DNA from: Arenibaculum pallidiluteum
GTDB lineage: Bacteria > Pseudomonadota > Alphaproteobacteria > Azospirillales > Azospirillaceae
Direction of reading: 5' to 3'
Assembly: GCF_017355985.1 (NCBI RefSeq)
Contig: NZ_JAFIQU010000014.1
Coordinates: forward strand, 62,001-126,000
Length of the DNA: 64,000 nucleotides
Numbering within the stretch: position 1 is the stretch's first letter; every line of letters begins with the position of its first letter. A model generated the notes under the pieces. The model did not search any database and was not told the DNA's origin. It worked only from the letters and a program-made list of their open reading frames with translations. Below are positions 47,113 to 55,549 of this stretch, piece by piece. The position numbers were made by a program, and so were the translations under genes.

Positions 47113-47847
47113 TCAGCCCGGCCCTCGGATGGTCTCGACGGGAACGCCCAGCATGTATCCGGCGCCCCGCTCGGTCCGGATGATCCGGGGATCGGTGGGG
47201 TCGACCTCGAGCTTCCGGCGCAGGCGGAGAATCAGAACGTCGATGCTGCGGTCATTGACCTCCTCGGCATGCACGCGGCTGGCCGTGATCAGCTGCTCGC
47301 GCGTCAGCACCTGCCGCGGCGCCCTCAGGAGGGCGACCAGCAGGTTGAACTCCGCCGCCGTGAGCCTGACCACCTCCCGGCTCGACGCCATGAGGCTTCG
47401 GCCGCGCGTGTCCAGCTCCCACCCGGCGAACGTGTAGCGCACGCGCGGCTCGCGCCCGCGCGGCGGACGCTCCGGCTGCTCGGCCCGCCGCAGCACCATG
47501 CGGACCCGGGCCAGAAGCTCGCGCAGGCTCAGGGGCTTGGTCATGTAGTCCTCGGCTCCGAGCTCGAGGCCGAGCACCTTGTCCGCCTCTTCGCTCCTGT
47601 GGCCGGTGACGATGATGACGGGGGCATAGGCCTCGGCCAGGATGTCGCGCAACAGGTCGAGCCCGTCCTCCCGCGCGAGCTGGAGGTCGAGCACCACCAG
47701 ATCGACGGGCCGCGCCTTCAGGATCCGGGTCATCGCGGCCCCGTCAGGCGCGGTGCTCACCTGGAAGGCATGGCTCGCGAGGAAATCGGCGATCAGATCG
47801 CGCATCGCGTGGTCGTCGTCGACGACGAGGATGTGCTTCTGGCTCAT
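47113..47847 (-). CDS. Orphan OmpR-family response regulator
   Basis: 244 residues. Receiver HILVVDDDHAMRDL, phosphoacceptor Asp in LVVLDLQLAREDG, Thr in IIVTGH and Lys in YMTKPL. Winged helix VRLTAAEFNLLVALLRAP, RSIDVLILRLRRKLE and IRTERGAGYML. No histidine kinase gene is adjacent. It lies upstream of the P450 and flavin monooxygenase genes on the same strand, separated by 200 bases, so regulation of them is possible but unsupported. Confidence 0.92.
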   Translation of the reverse strand: MSQKHILVVDDDHAMRDLIADFLASHAFQVSTAPDGAAMTRILKARPVDLVVLDLQLAREDGLDLLRDILAEAYAPVIIVTGHRSEEADKVLGLELGAEDYMTKPLSLRELLARVRMVLRRAEQPERPPRGREPRVRYTFAGWELDTRGRSLMASSREVVRLTAAEFNLLVALLRAPRQVLTREQLITASRVHAEEVNDRSIDVLILRLRRKLEVDPTDPRIIRTERGAGYMLGVPVETIRGPG

Positions 47848-48277
47848 GGGGTCGCCCCGAGGGGGCGAGTGCCGGCACGGCGGCATCGCGAATGCCCCTT
47901 CGCCTTCCCTGTCGGTCTCGATCGCCGTAGCGGTGCCAGGGGGCCCCGCGGTGGTCGAGGACGGTCCGCGCTGGGGGGCGGCCGGGCATGGCAGGAGCGG
48001 GTGGGTGGCATGGTTCGACCGGACGGGCTGGATGTGGTCCGCCACCCGTGGCTGTCGCCGCGGGCGGCGCCGCGGCGGGGTCGCCGAGGACAGGTTTGAT
48101 ATGTAATGCGATCCCGCCGCGCTGAAACCGCAGAGCAATGAGTGCCAGCAAGTATGGACACCGGTCAGCGGGAGCGGATGCTCCCGCGGCACGCGCCCCG
48201 GACATCGGGATCTCTTCCCTTTCCCGGGCAGGCTTGCGCCTCGTGCCACCGATCATTTGCCGCAGCGCGAGACGAAC
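47848..48277. other. Intergenic region between orphan regulator and DUF1127 gene
   Basis: 430 bases between divergent genes. Open frames exist on both strands, but their arginine- and proline-rich translations look like chance in GC-rich DNA. An AT-richer patch with TTTGATATGTAATG at 48092-48105 is the most promoter-like spot. No gene or RNA recognised. Confidence 0.4.
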
Positions 48278-48586
48278 ATGCACTACCTTTTCATCAGCCC
48301 CGATTCCGGCACCCGCCATTCAGGCCCCTCCCCTTCTGGGCGGCGCCCGATCGTCACGCCTCGGCCTGCGGACCGCTCGCCCGGGGTTCCCGGCCGTGCA
48401 GTCTCCGCATTGGCCGGGATCCTGTTGTCGCTGATCCGCGAGATCCGGAACCGCCGGGCCATCAAGAAGCTCGCGGAGTTCGACGACCGCGAGCTCGCCG
48501 ATATCGGAACCAGCCGGTCAAGCATCGAAAGCGCGGTGCGTTACGGCCGGCCCGACGATGCCCGGACCGGGTTCCCCCCTCACTGA
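48278..48586 (+). CDS. DUF1127 protein
   Basis: 102 residues. The C-terminal half is a DUF1127 module: a helix with RNRRAIKKLAEFDDRELADI followed by GTSRSSIESAVRYG. The N-terminal half is proline/serine-rich and variable. In alphaproteobacteria DUF1127 proteins can influence phosphate, carbon and RNA metabolism; nothing specific can be said here. The ribosome site is weak, so the start could be elsewhere. Confidence 0.75.
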   Translation: MHYLFISPDSGTRHSGPSPSGRRPIVTPRPADRSPGVPGRAVSALAGILLSLIREIRNRRAIKKLAEFDDRELADIGTSRSSIESAVRYGRPDDARTGFPPH

Positions 48587-48688
48587 CGGCGACCTCCCGG
48601 ACGCGCCGCCGGTCCGGCCGGGCATCTGATCGTCACGCGCCCGGCCGGGCCATCGGCGAGCCCTCGCCGCTCGTCCGAGACGCCACCC

Positions 48689-48985
48689 TCACTGTCCCAG
48701 CGAGGCTATGATCTCGCGGAAGGCGCGCTCGGGAAACGCCTTCAGCGTCTTAGTGCGCACCGCGCCCAGGCTGCCGAGCATCAGCGTGAAGCGCGCGGCG
48801 ACGGCATCGTCGGGTGCCTCGAAGACGATGACGATGTCGAACTCGCCCATCGTCATGAAGAACTCCTTGAAGTCACCGCCCATGTCGCGAAGGGCGGCCC
48901 GCGCGGAATCGAGACGATCGGGTGAGCGTGCCACCTGGCGGATGCCCAGCTCCGTCCAGTTGGCGAGCATGATGTAGGTCGTCAT
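48689..48985 (-). CDS. GYD-domain protein
   Basis: 98 residues, beginning MTTYIMLANWTELGIRQV and containing FMTMGEFDIVIVFEAPDD, the GYD-family core with an E in place of the usual Y of the G-Y-D triplet. It is a ferredoxin-like-fold family of unknown function. GGAGGAGAG precedes the ATG. Single gene between others. Confidence 0.85.
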   Translation of the reverse strand: MTTYIMLANWTELGIRQVARSPDRLDSARAALRDMGGDFKEFFMTMGEFDIVIVFEAPDDAVAARFTLMLGSLGAVRTKTLKAFPERAFREIIASLGQ

Positions 48986-49111
48986 GGCCTCTCCTCCGTC
49001 GTGCGAAGGGGATTCTCGCTCCATGACGGAAACACCGGCCGGGGCAGGAAGTCGCCCCGGCCGGTGGGAGCCGCGCGGGCTGCGTCGGATTTCGCGGCGC
49101 GCGGAGACCGG

Positions 49112-49639
49112 TCAGGGGATCCGTCTGATCACGTCGTCATAGGCCGGGAGGTCGAGATAGGCCGTCACTTCGACAGCCTTGCCGTCGCGCAGCCGGAAGA
49201 TCCAGGCATAGCTGTTCCGGTAGGGCTGGCCGTCGCGTGCGGTGGCCGTGCCGTCCCAATGCACGATCACATGGTCGCCATCCGCCCAAAGCCCGTGGAC
49301 GACGGGCCGCACTGGGCTGGACAGGCGTTCCGCGAAGGGCCGCACCGCGCGTTCCATGAAGTCCGCGAGGCCGCGGTAGGTCCCCGCGGCAGTGCCTGAG
49401 CCGGCGATGGTCCACGCGGCATTAGGCGCCAGGACCTCCTCGAAGAAGCCGGTACCGCCCGCAGCCCACCGCGCGAAGGCATCGCCGATCACCCGCTTGT
49501 TGCGTTCCTCGACCGCCTCCCGCATGTGGTCGGGGGCCGCGGACGCAGGCTGGGTGTCGGCATGGGTGTTTGCATGAGCGGCCGGGGAGGAAAGGGCCGC
49601 AATCACGGCCAGCACCATCGGAATTGAAAAGCGGCGCAT
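49112..49639 (-). CDS. Secreted SnoaL/NTF2-like protein
   Basis: 175 residues. Signal peptide MRRFSIPMVLAVIAALSSPA with cleavage near AHA, then an NTF2-like cone fold (about 45-170). RVIGDAFARWAAGGTGFFEE begins the fold, with TYRGLADFMERAVRPF in the middle and VEVTAYLDLPAYDDVI near the end. Such domains bind or turn over small molecules; no substrate can be given. AAGGGATC lies upstream of the ATG. Confidence 0.85.
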   Translation of the reverse strand: MRRFSIPMVLAVIAALSSPAAHANTHADTQPASAAPDHMREAVEERNKRVIGDAFARWAAGGTGFFEEVLAPNAAWTIAGSGTAAGTYRGLADFMERAVRPFAERLSSPVRPVVHGLWADGDHVIVHWDGTATARDGQPYRNSYAWIFRLRDGKAVEVTAYLDLPAYDDVIRRIP

Positions 49640-49968
49640 GTCGATGATCCCTTCATCTTTGGTCGGCGGCCTGCCCGGGGATGCCCGGGCTGCCGCCGGC
49701 TCCAACGGTGTCGGCAGGATCGTGCCTGCGGCCGCCGGACCGGTAGACCGATCCTGCGGCGTCCTTGCCGGATCGCGCGGATCCGCCCCAGACCATGCAT
49801 CCCTGGCCGCGCGGCGGAAGAATGTCACGGCCTGGCTATTTGACCGCGGGGCGGTCTCGCAGGACGATCGGATGCGGCCGCCGGCGGCCACGGGTCGGCG
49901 GCTGGAACGCGCATTCGATCCGGGGAGCCGGCCCGGCACAGAGGCGGGCAGGATGGGCAAGGGGCAGC
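49640..49968. other. Intergenic region with long GC-rich hairpin (49664-49698)
   Basis: 329 bases between divergent genes, no gene seen. Positions 49664-49698 fold into a stem of about fourteen base pairs (CGGCGGC and GCCCGGG arms, four-base loop, small internal loop). The hairpin begins 25 bases upstream of the SnoaL-like gene's ATG, so it would lie in its mRNA leader. Whether it is regulatory is not known. Confidence 0.4.
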
Positions 49969-50433
49969 ATGAGCAAGAACAGCAGGAACAAGGCCGTCGG
50001 CTCCAGGCAGGCCCGGCCGGCGGCATCCACGGCGCCCAAGGCTCAGCCCAGGCTTCAGGGCGCAGCCCCGTCGAAGCCCATGCCGAGGCCGCCGTCTCGC
50101 CCTGAGCCTGATTCCGCGGGGGTCAGCATCACGGTTCCGGAACGCGGGCGCAGCCTGATCGAGAGCGCGGTGAGCCTGATGCAGGCCGGAGAGGATCCCG
50201 CGACCGCCCTGCTGCGCGCCGTCGGCAGCCAGCGCCAGGCCGAGGCCCCTTCGCGGCGGCCGCCGGTCCAGGACGACGATCAGGCGCGCCTGCGCGACGA
50301 GAGGAACATGACGCTCCTGCGCTCGCGCCTCGAGGCGAGCGAGCTTCAGGCGGCCGCGGTGCTGGGGCGGCACCTCCAGCAGCTGAAGGGATGGCGCCGG
50401 ATGCTGGTGCGCTTCGCCGGCATCGACGCGTGA
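49969..50433 (+). CDS. Hypothetical protein with disordered N-terminus
   Basis: 154 residues. The first 60 are basic and rich in Ser, Pro, Ala and Lys. The C-terminal part is helical (RSLIESAVSLMQAGEDPATA, then RNMTLLRSRLEASELQAAAV). AAGGGG lies before the ATG. No membrane segment, no recognised family. A second open frame overlaps but has less typical codon use. Confidence 0.6.
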   Translation: MSKNSRNKAVGSRQARPAASTAPKAQPRLQGAAPSKPMPRPPSRPEPDSAGVSITVPERGRSLIESAVSLMQAGEDPATALLRAVGSQRQAEAPSRRPPVQDDDQARLRDERNMTLLRSRLEASELQAAAVLGRHLQQLKGWRRMLVRFAGIDA

Positions 50434-50476
50434 GCACGGCCGCGGCCGGGCGGACCGCGGTCCGCCCGGGCCGGCA

Positions 50477-51544
50477 TCATGCGATCCGCGCCGGCGCAGC
50501 CGCCGGCTTGGCGGCGCGCAGGATCATCCCGAACAGGTCCCGCGGCTCGTCCGGGTCGGCCAGCATGTCCAGGTTCTCGTAGAGCCCGGTGCCCGCCACC
50601 TTGTCCCGGACATAGCGCAGGGCAGAGAAGTCCTCGACCGCGAAGCCGACGGAATCGAATAGGGTGATCTGCCGCGGGCTCCGCCGGCCGGGCGCCTGGC
50701 CCGTCATCACCTTCCAGAGCTCGGTCACGGGATGGTCGGATGCGAGTTGCTGGATCTCGCCCTCGATCCGCGTCTGGGGGGCGTATTCCACGAAGATGTC
50801 GGACCGCATCAGGATGTCCCGGTGCAGCTCCGTCTTCCCGGGGCAGTCCCCGCCGACCGCGTTGATGTGCACCCCCGCCCCGACCATGTTGTCGGTCAGG
50901 ATCGTGGCATACTGCTTGTCCGCGGTGACCGTGGTGATGATGTCCGCGCCCTCGACCGCCTCCTCGGTCGAGCGGCAGGGGACGATGTCGAAGCCGCGGC
51001 CGCGCAGGTTGCGCATGCACTTCTCGGACGCGCCGGGATCGATGTCGTAGAGCCGAAGGCTGCGCACGCCGAGCAGGGCCCCGAAGGCGAGCGCCTGAAA
51101 CTCCGACTGCGCGCCGTTGCCGATGATCGCCATGCACCGCGCACCGGGCGGCGCCAGGTGCCGGGCCGCCACGGCCGAGGTGGCGGCCGTGCGCAGCGCC
51201 GTCAGGATGGTCATCTCCGACATCAGCACGGGGTATCCGTTGCCGACATCGGACAGCACGCCGAAGGCCGCCACGGTCTGGCGTCCCTCGCGCGCGTTCT
51301 TGGGGTGGCCGTTGACGTATTTGAACCCATAGACACGGCCGTCGCTGGTGGGCATCAGCTCGATGACGCCCTCGGCGCTGTGGGTGGCGAGGCGGGGCGT
51401 CTTGTCGAAGGCCTCCCACCGGCGGAAGTCCTCCTCGACATAGTCGGCGAGCTCCGTGAGGAAGCGCTCCACCCCGATGTGCAGCACCAGCTTCATCATG
51501 TGGTCGACGCTGACGAAGGGGACGATGTTCAGGTTGGGGATCAC
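50477..51544 (-). CDS. Ornithine cyclodeaminase
   Basis: 355 residues. It converts ornithine to proline and ammonia with NAD. The start is GTG at 51544 behind GAGGAGC, overlapping the arginase stop (GTGA). Visible family parts are NIVPFVSVDHMMKLVLHIG, GVIELMPTSDGRVYGFKYVN, the nucleotide site AIIGNGAQSEFQALAFGA, NAVGGDCPGKTEL and DSVGFAVEDFSALRYV. With arginase immediately upstream it completes arginine to ornithine to proline. Confidence 0.93.
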   Translation of the reverse strand: MIPNLNIVPFVSVDHMMKLVLHIGVERFLTELADYVEEDFRRWEAFDKTPRLATHSAEGVIELMPTSDGRVYGFKYVNGHPKNAREGRQTVAAFGVLSDVGNGYPVLMSEMTILTALRTAATSAVAARHLAPPGARCMAIIGNGAQSEFQALAFGALLGVRSLRLYDIDPGASEKCMRNLRGRGFDIVPCRSTEEAVEGADIITTVTADKQYATILTDNMVGAGVHINAVGGDCPGKTELHRDILMRSDIFVEYAPQTRIEGEIQQLASDHPVTELWKVMTGQAPGRRSPRQITLFDSVGFAVEDFSALRYVRDKVAGTGLYENLDMLADPDEPRDLFGMILRAAKPAAAPARIA

Positions 51545-52491
51545 GATCGGAAGCTCCTCGTGGGATAATCCAGGACGCGGCGGCCCATCAGGCTCGCCAG
51601 CAGGTCCACCATCAGGATCGCGGTGCGCCCGCGCTCGTCGAGGAAGGGGTTGAGCTCCACCAGCTCGACGCTGCTGACCAGCCCGCTCTCGTGCAGCATC
51701 TCCATCACGAGATGCGCCTCGCGGAAGGTGGCGCCGCCGGGCACGGTGGTGCCGACGCCGGGCGCGATGCCGGGGTCGAGGAAATCCACGTCCAGGCTGA
51801 CATGCAGCAGGCCGTCGGCTTCCGCCACGCGCTGCAGGAAGGGGCGCAGCAGCGGCGCGATGCCGTGCTCGTCGATCCGGCGCATGTCGTGGACGGTGAT
51901 CCCGGAATGCTCGAGCGCCCGCCGCTCCGCGGGATCGACGCTGCGGATCCCCAGCATGCAGACATTGGCGGGATCGAGGCATGCCGGCGGCCGCGGGAAA
52001 AAGCCGTCGAAGCCCGGGCGCCCGGTGGCATAGGCCATGGGAACGCCATGGAGGTTGCCGGTCTCCGACGTCTCCAGGGTGTGGAAGTCGGGATGGGCGT
52101 CGAGCCAAAGCACGAACAGCGGCCGGCGCATCTCCGCCGCCCGCAGCGCCAGCCCGGTCAGGGTACCGGCGGCAAGACAGTGATCGCCGCCCAGGAAGAT
52201 CGGCATGGCGTCCCGGCCAGCGCTCGCCTCGTAGGCGTGGCGGGCCAGCGCGGCTGTCCATCCCGCGACCTCCGGAAGGAGCTTCAGCGCGCCGTTGCCA
52301 TGGGTCATGGGCCGCAGCGGCACCGGCGCCACGTTGCCGAGGTCGGCGACCTCGTAGCCGAGATCGGCCAGGGACTTCGCGATCCCGGCGGCACGGAAGG
52401 CGCTCGGCCCCATCTCGCAGCCGGGACGTCCGGCGCCGTCCTGCACCGGAACGCCGATCAGGCGGCATTGCGTCACGTGTCGAAGGCTCAT
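51541..52491 (-). CDS. rocF: Arginase
   Basis: 316 residues, arginase/ureohydrolase fold with the two-manganese ligands visible: His in FLGGDHCLAAGT, the DAHPDFHT cluster and the SLDVDFLDPGIAPG cluster. IGVPVQDGAGRPGCEMGP and VELVELNPFLDE are typical of true arginase rather than agmatinase. It hydrolyses arginine to ornithine and urea. First gene of an operon with ornithine cyclodeaminase and divergent from an Lrp-type regulator. Confidence 0.94.
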   Translation of the reverse strand: MSLRHVTQCRLIGVPVQDGAGRPGCEMGPSAFRAAGIAKSLADLGYEVADLGNVAPVPLRPMTHGNGALKLLPEVAGWTAALARHAYEASAGRDAMPIFLGGDHCLAAGTLTGLALRAAEMRRPLFVLWLDAHPDFHTLETSETGNLHGVPMAYATGRPGFDGFFPRPPACLDPANVCMLGIRSVDPAERRALEHSGITVHDMRRIDEHGIAPLLRPFLQRVAEADGLLHVSLDVDFLDPGIAPGVGTTVPGGATFREAHLVMEMLHESGLVSSVELVELNPFLDERGRTAILMVDLLASLMGRRVLDYPTRSFRS

Positions 52492-52628
52492 CTGAGGGTG
52501 TCTTCGGCTGTTCCGCCCGCCAACAGCAGACCACAGGCGCGCGGCGGATTGGACAGGCCAATTTGACAGGATTGTTGAAGTGGCTTAGCAAAATGCGTGG
52601 TTACGCTTCTCAGATCGGCGGAGGCGGC

Positions 52629-53078
52629 ATGCAGACGGAGATGGACGCGCTCGACGAGCGGCTGGTCACCCTGCTGCGCCATGACGGGCGGAGCAGCATC
52701 TCCGAGCTCGCGGCGGCGCTTCGGGTGTCGCGGGCGACGGTGCGCGCGCGGATGGACCGGCTGCGGGATTCCGGCGTCATCCTGGGCTATACCGTGATCC
52801 TGCGCGCCGACACGGTGGAGGCGCCAGTCCGCGGGATCATGCTGATCGAGGTCGAGGGAGCGTCCGGCGACCGCGTCGTGCGGACCCTGAGCGGCTTTCC
52901 CGAGATCCTGGAGATCCACAGCACCAATGGCCGCTGGGACCTGATCGTGGAGCTGTCCGCCTCCAGCCTGCCGGAACTCGACGCGGTCCTGCGCAGGATC
53001 CGCCTGGTCCCGGGGATCACGAGCAGCGAGACGAACCTGCTCCTGAACACGCCGCGCAGCACCCGGGCCCGCCTGTAG
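52629..53078 (+). CDS. Lrp/AsnC-family regulator
   Basis: 149 residues. N-terminal helix-turn-helix (DALDERLVTLLRHDGRSSI, SELAAALRVSRATVRARMD) and C-terminal RAM ligand-binding domain (about 65-145; EILEIHSTNGRWDLIVELSA). The start at 52629 follows GGAGG and gives the normal family length; an upstream in-frame ATG at 52593 is possible. Divergence from arginase and ornithine cyclodeaminase suggests an arginine- or ornithine-responsive activator of that operon. Confidence 0.92.
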   Translation: MQTEMDALDERLVTLLRHDGRSSISELAAALRVSRATVRARMDRLRDSGVILGYTVILRADTVEAPVRGIMLIEVEGASGDRVVRTLSGFPEILEIHSTNGRWDLIVELSASSLPELDAVLRRIRLVPGITSSETNLLLNTPRSTRARL

Positions 53079-53181
53079 GCCCCCGTCTGAAGGCCCGTCG
53101 CCCGCAAAAACTGTTCGCTTCCTTCGCAGTGGTCGGTATGGTTCCCGCAACCGCAGGTGACGCGGCAGGATCGGACGGATC

Positions 53182-53580
53182 ATGGATCACCAGGGACGGC
53201 AGGAGCGGAGACGGCGCTGCATCGGCCTCGTGGCCGGCGCCCTCGCCTTCCTCGTGCAGGTGATCGCATGGTCCTGGTTCCCGGCCATGACGGCTTCGGC
53301 CGCCGAAACCGTTCCGATCTGCTCGGCGGACGGCATCACCTACCACGTGGTTCAGGTGGACCCGGACGCCCCGTCCGGCGAGCAGCCGGCGGGCAAGGGC
53401 GGGCACGGCTGCCCGCTGTGCCCGCTGGTCTCCGGCCTGTCGGTGCCGCCGCCCGACGCCGTTCTGGTCCTGCCCGCCGCCATGGTGCGGCAGGGCAGCA
53501 TCGCCCTTCCCGGCGAGCGCATCGCGGCCGGCTGGTTCCTCTCGACCCTCCAGGCCCGCGCCCCGCCGACGGCGGCCTGA
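53182..53580 (+). CDS. DUF2946 protein (copper-associated), copy 1
   Basis: 132 residues. N-terminal membrane helix (IGLVAGALAFLVQVIAWSW), then a polar loop with the DUF2946 metal-type motif HGCPLCPLVSGLS and an ending FLSTLQARAPPTAA. DUF2946 genes commonly sit beside copper chaperones and TonB receptors. It is first in the run DUF2946, PCu(A)C, Sco, DUF2946, PepSY. Role in copper handling is inferred from context. Confidence 0.85.
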   Translation: MDHQGRQERRRRCIGLVAGALAFLVQVIAWSWFPAMTASAAETVPICSADGITYHVVQVDPDAPSGEQPAGKGGHGCPLCPLVSGLSVPPPDAVLVLPAAMVRQGSIALPGERIAAGWFLSTLQARAPPTAA

Positions 53581-53703
53581 CGCCGCCCGAGCTGCGCGCC
53601 CGAGGTTCCGGCGGGCACGGCGGCGATCCCCGACGCGGATCCGCGTTCGACCGGCGTGTCCCGCCGCGAACGCGTTCTCATCCATGCCACGCAGGTGCGC
53701 CCT

Positions 53704-53765
53704 CGGCGCACGTCCTCGCAGATGCGCCTCCGGCGCACGTCCTCGCAGATGCGCCTCCGGCGCAC
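53704..53765 (+). repeat. 27-bp tandem repeat, 2.3 copies
   Basis: Two perfect 27-base units (53704-53730 and 53731-53757, starting CGGCGCACGTCCTCGCAGAT) and eight bases of a third. A decayed further copy lies just upstream around 53690. The array ends eleven bases before the PCu(A)C start codon, so it sits in that gene's leader. It keeps one frame open (unit 9 codons), but the ATG after the array is the better start. Confidence 0.8.
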
Positions 53766-53775
53766 GGAGACAGCC

Positions 53776-54264
53776 ATGCGATTCATCGCACGCCCCATCG
53801 CCGCGGCGGCCCTCGCCGCCTCGCTCGCAACCCTCCCCGCGCATGCCCGCGCCGCGGACATCGAGGTTCACCGGGCCTGGACCCGCGCGACCCCGCCGGG
53901 CGCCCCGACCGCTGGCGGCTACATGGTCGTGCGGAACACAGGTGCCACCGGCGATCGCATACTCGGCGGCTCGACGCCGATCGCCGAGAGGGTCGAGGTC
54001 CACGAGATGGCCGTCGTCGACGGCGTCATGAAGATGCGGGCCCTGGCCGACGGCCTCGCGGTCCCGGCCGGCGGCGAGGTGACCCTCGCGCCCGGCGGCC
54101 ACCACCTCATGCTGATCGGCCTGAGGGATTCGCTGAAGGCCGGAACCACGGTTCCGCTGACGCTGACCTTCGAGAAGGCCGGCGATCTCCGGCTCGACCT
54201 CTCCGTCGCCGCGATCGGCGGCATGCCGGGTCACGGGGCCGCCGCCGCGGGAGGCCAGCCATGA
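53776..54264 (+). CDS. PCu(A)C-type periplasmic copper chaperone
   Basis: 162 residues. Signal peptide (MRFIARPIAAAALAASLATL, cleavage near ARA) and a cupredoxin-like domain. Copper ligands of the H-(M)-X10-M-X21-H-X-M pattern are visible in EVHEMAVVDGVMKMR and GGHHLMLIGL. It delivers Cu(I) to the CuA site of cytochrome oxidase, with Sco. GGAGA precedes the ATG. Its stop overlaps the Sco start (ATGA). Confidence 0.92.
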   Translation: MRFIARPIAAAALAASLATLPAHARAADIEVHRAWTRATPPGAPTAGGYMVVRNTGATGDRILGGSTPIAERVEVHEMAVVDGVMKMRALADGLAVPAGGEVTLAPGGHHLMLIGLRDSLKAGTTVPLTLTFEKAGDLRLDLSVAAIGGMPGHGAAAAGGQP

Positions 54265-54875
54265 AGCTCCGGTCCATCCTGCCGCTCCTGGCCGTCGCCT
54301 TCGTTCTGGTCCTCTCCGCGATCGCGGTGGTGGCGACCTTCGGCCTCGGGCAGCGCCCCGGGACCACTGCGCGGGACGCGGGCGTGGCCGATATCGGCGG
54401 CCCCTTCCGCATGCTCGACCAGAAGGGATCGGCCGTGACCGAGGCGGACCTGCTCGGCAAGCCGACGGTGATCTTCTTCGGCTTCACCTTCTGCCCCGAG
54501 GTGTGCCCGACAACGCTGCACGAGCTGACCACGGCCATCCAGGAGCTGGGGCCCGATGCCGATCGGCTCAACTTCGTCTTCGTGTCGGTCGACCCCGAGC
54601 GCGACACGCCGGAGCAACTCGCCCTGTATCTCTCGGCGTTCGATCCGCGCATCCGCGGCTTCACCGGCACGCAGGAGCAGGTGGACGGGATCGCCAAGGC
54701 CTATCGCGTCTATCACAGGCGCGTGCCGACCGGCGATGGCAGCTACACCATGGACCATACGGCGACCGTGTACCTGATGGACGCCGACGGCCGCTTCTCC
54801 GGCACCATCGCCTATGCCGAGAACCGCGACACCGCCCTGGGCAAGCTGCGCCGGCTCGCCGGCCTGAGGGCATGA
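54261..54875 (+). CDS. SCO1/SenC-family copper chaperone
   Basis: 204 residues. N-terminal membrane anchor (about 7-28) and thioredoxin-like domain with the copper-binding C78-x3-C82 (FGFTFCPEVCPTTL) and the distal His in SYTMDHTATVYL. VFVSVDPERDTPEQL is typical. It assembles CuA of cytochrome c oxidase together with PCu(A)C directly upstream. Confidence 0.95.
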   Translation: MKLRSILPLLAVAFVLVLSAIAVVATFGLGQRPGTTARDAGVADIGGPFRMLDQKGSAVTEADLLGKPTVIFFGFTFCPEVCPTTLHELTTAIQELGPDADRLNFVFVSVDPERDTPEQLALYLSAFDPRIRGFTGTQEQVDGIAKAYRVYHRRVPTGDGSYTMDHTATVYLMDADGRFSGTIAYAENRDTALGKLRRLAGLRA

Positions 54876-54921
54876 GCGGCGCCATGGACGCAAAGCCGTC
54901 CGGCGCCGCGGGACGCAGGGC

Positions 54922-55332
54922 ATGACCTTCCGGCGGCACGGGCGGGACCGGGGCGGCATCGGCCTTACGGCCGGCGCGCTCGCGTTCCTGTGCCAGATGA
55001 TCGCCTGGGCCTGGTGCCCCATCGCGGGACCGGCGAACGTGGTCCTCGTTCCCTTTTGCACGCCGGACGGCATGGTCCATCGCGCCGTCTCGGCAGAAGA
55101 CGGCAAGCCGGTCCCGGACGGCGGCGGGCCCGCCGGCAAACGGTCCGATGCGCCCGAATCCGGATGCCCGCTGGGGGCCCTGCTCTCGGGGCTTTCCGCT
55201 CCGCCCGCCAATATCACTCTCGTTCCGCCGGGCACCCCGCCCCGGCATGGCGCTCCCAGCCTGGCCGGCCAGACCGTCGCCACCGGCTGGTTCCTTTCGA
55301 CGCTCCAGGCCCGGGCACCGCCCGCGGCCTGA
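54922..55332 (+). CDS. DUF2946 protein, copy 2 with altered metal motif
   Basis: 136 residues, clear paralog of the protein at 53182. Same membrane helix (LTAGALAFLCQMIAWAW), same spacing and an almost identical ending FLSTLQARAPPAA. The C-x-x-C of copy 1 (CPLCPL) is changed to CPLGAL, so the second cysteine is lost. Other cysteines appear elsewhere (FLCQM, WCPI, FCTPDG). Likely specialised rather than redundant; function unknown. Confidence 0.82.
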   Translation: MTFRRHGRDRGGIGLTAGALAFLCQMIAWAWCPIAGPANVVLVPFCTPDGMVHRAVSAEDGKPVPDGGGPAGKRSDAPESGCPLGALLSGLSAPPANITLVPPGTPPRHGAPSLAGQTVATGWFLSTLQARAPPAA

Positions 55333-55549
55333 GAGGCCGCATCGGCGCGGGCTTGCGGGTTCCACCCGCCCTCACCGCCCGTCCCGCAGTCGCTGCTCAC
55401 CCATCCCCCGGACTTCAGCGCGCGCCGGCAGGCGCACGCGCCTCGTCACGACGGCTCCGTCCCGTTCCCCTGGCGTCCGCGCCGGAAACGGGCTTGCCGC
55501 TTCTCTGCCATCAGGCGGCTTCCATGCCGCCCTACCGAAGGTCCATGCC

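Noticed and set aside
44810-47437. Very long open frame on the plus strand opposite the P450 and flavin monooxygenase genes
   Set aside because: It runs antisense through two clear enzyme genes, its translation is arginine/proline-rich with no motifs, and long antisense frames are expected at this GC content.
47848-48277. Open frames between the orphan regulator and the DUF1127 gene
   Set aside because: Arg/Pro-rich translations in several frames, no ribosome site, no motif.
53704-53765. Possible CRISPR-like array
   Set aside because: Units are contiguous with no spacers and only 2.3 copies; it is a simple tandem repeat.
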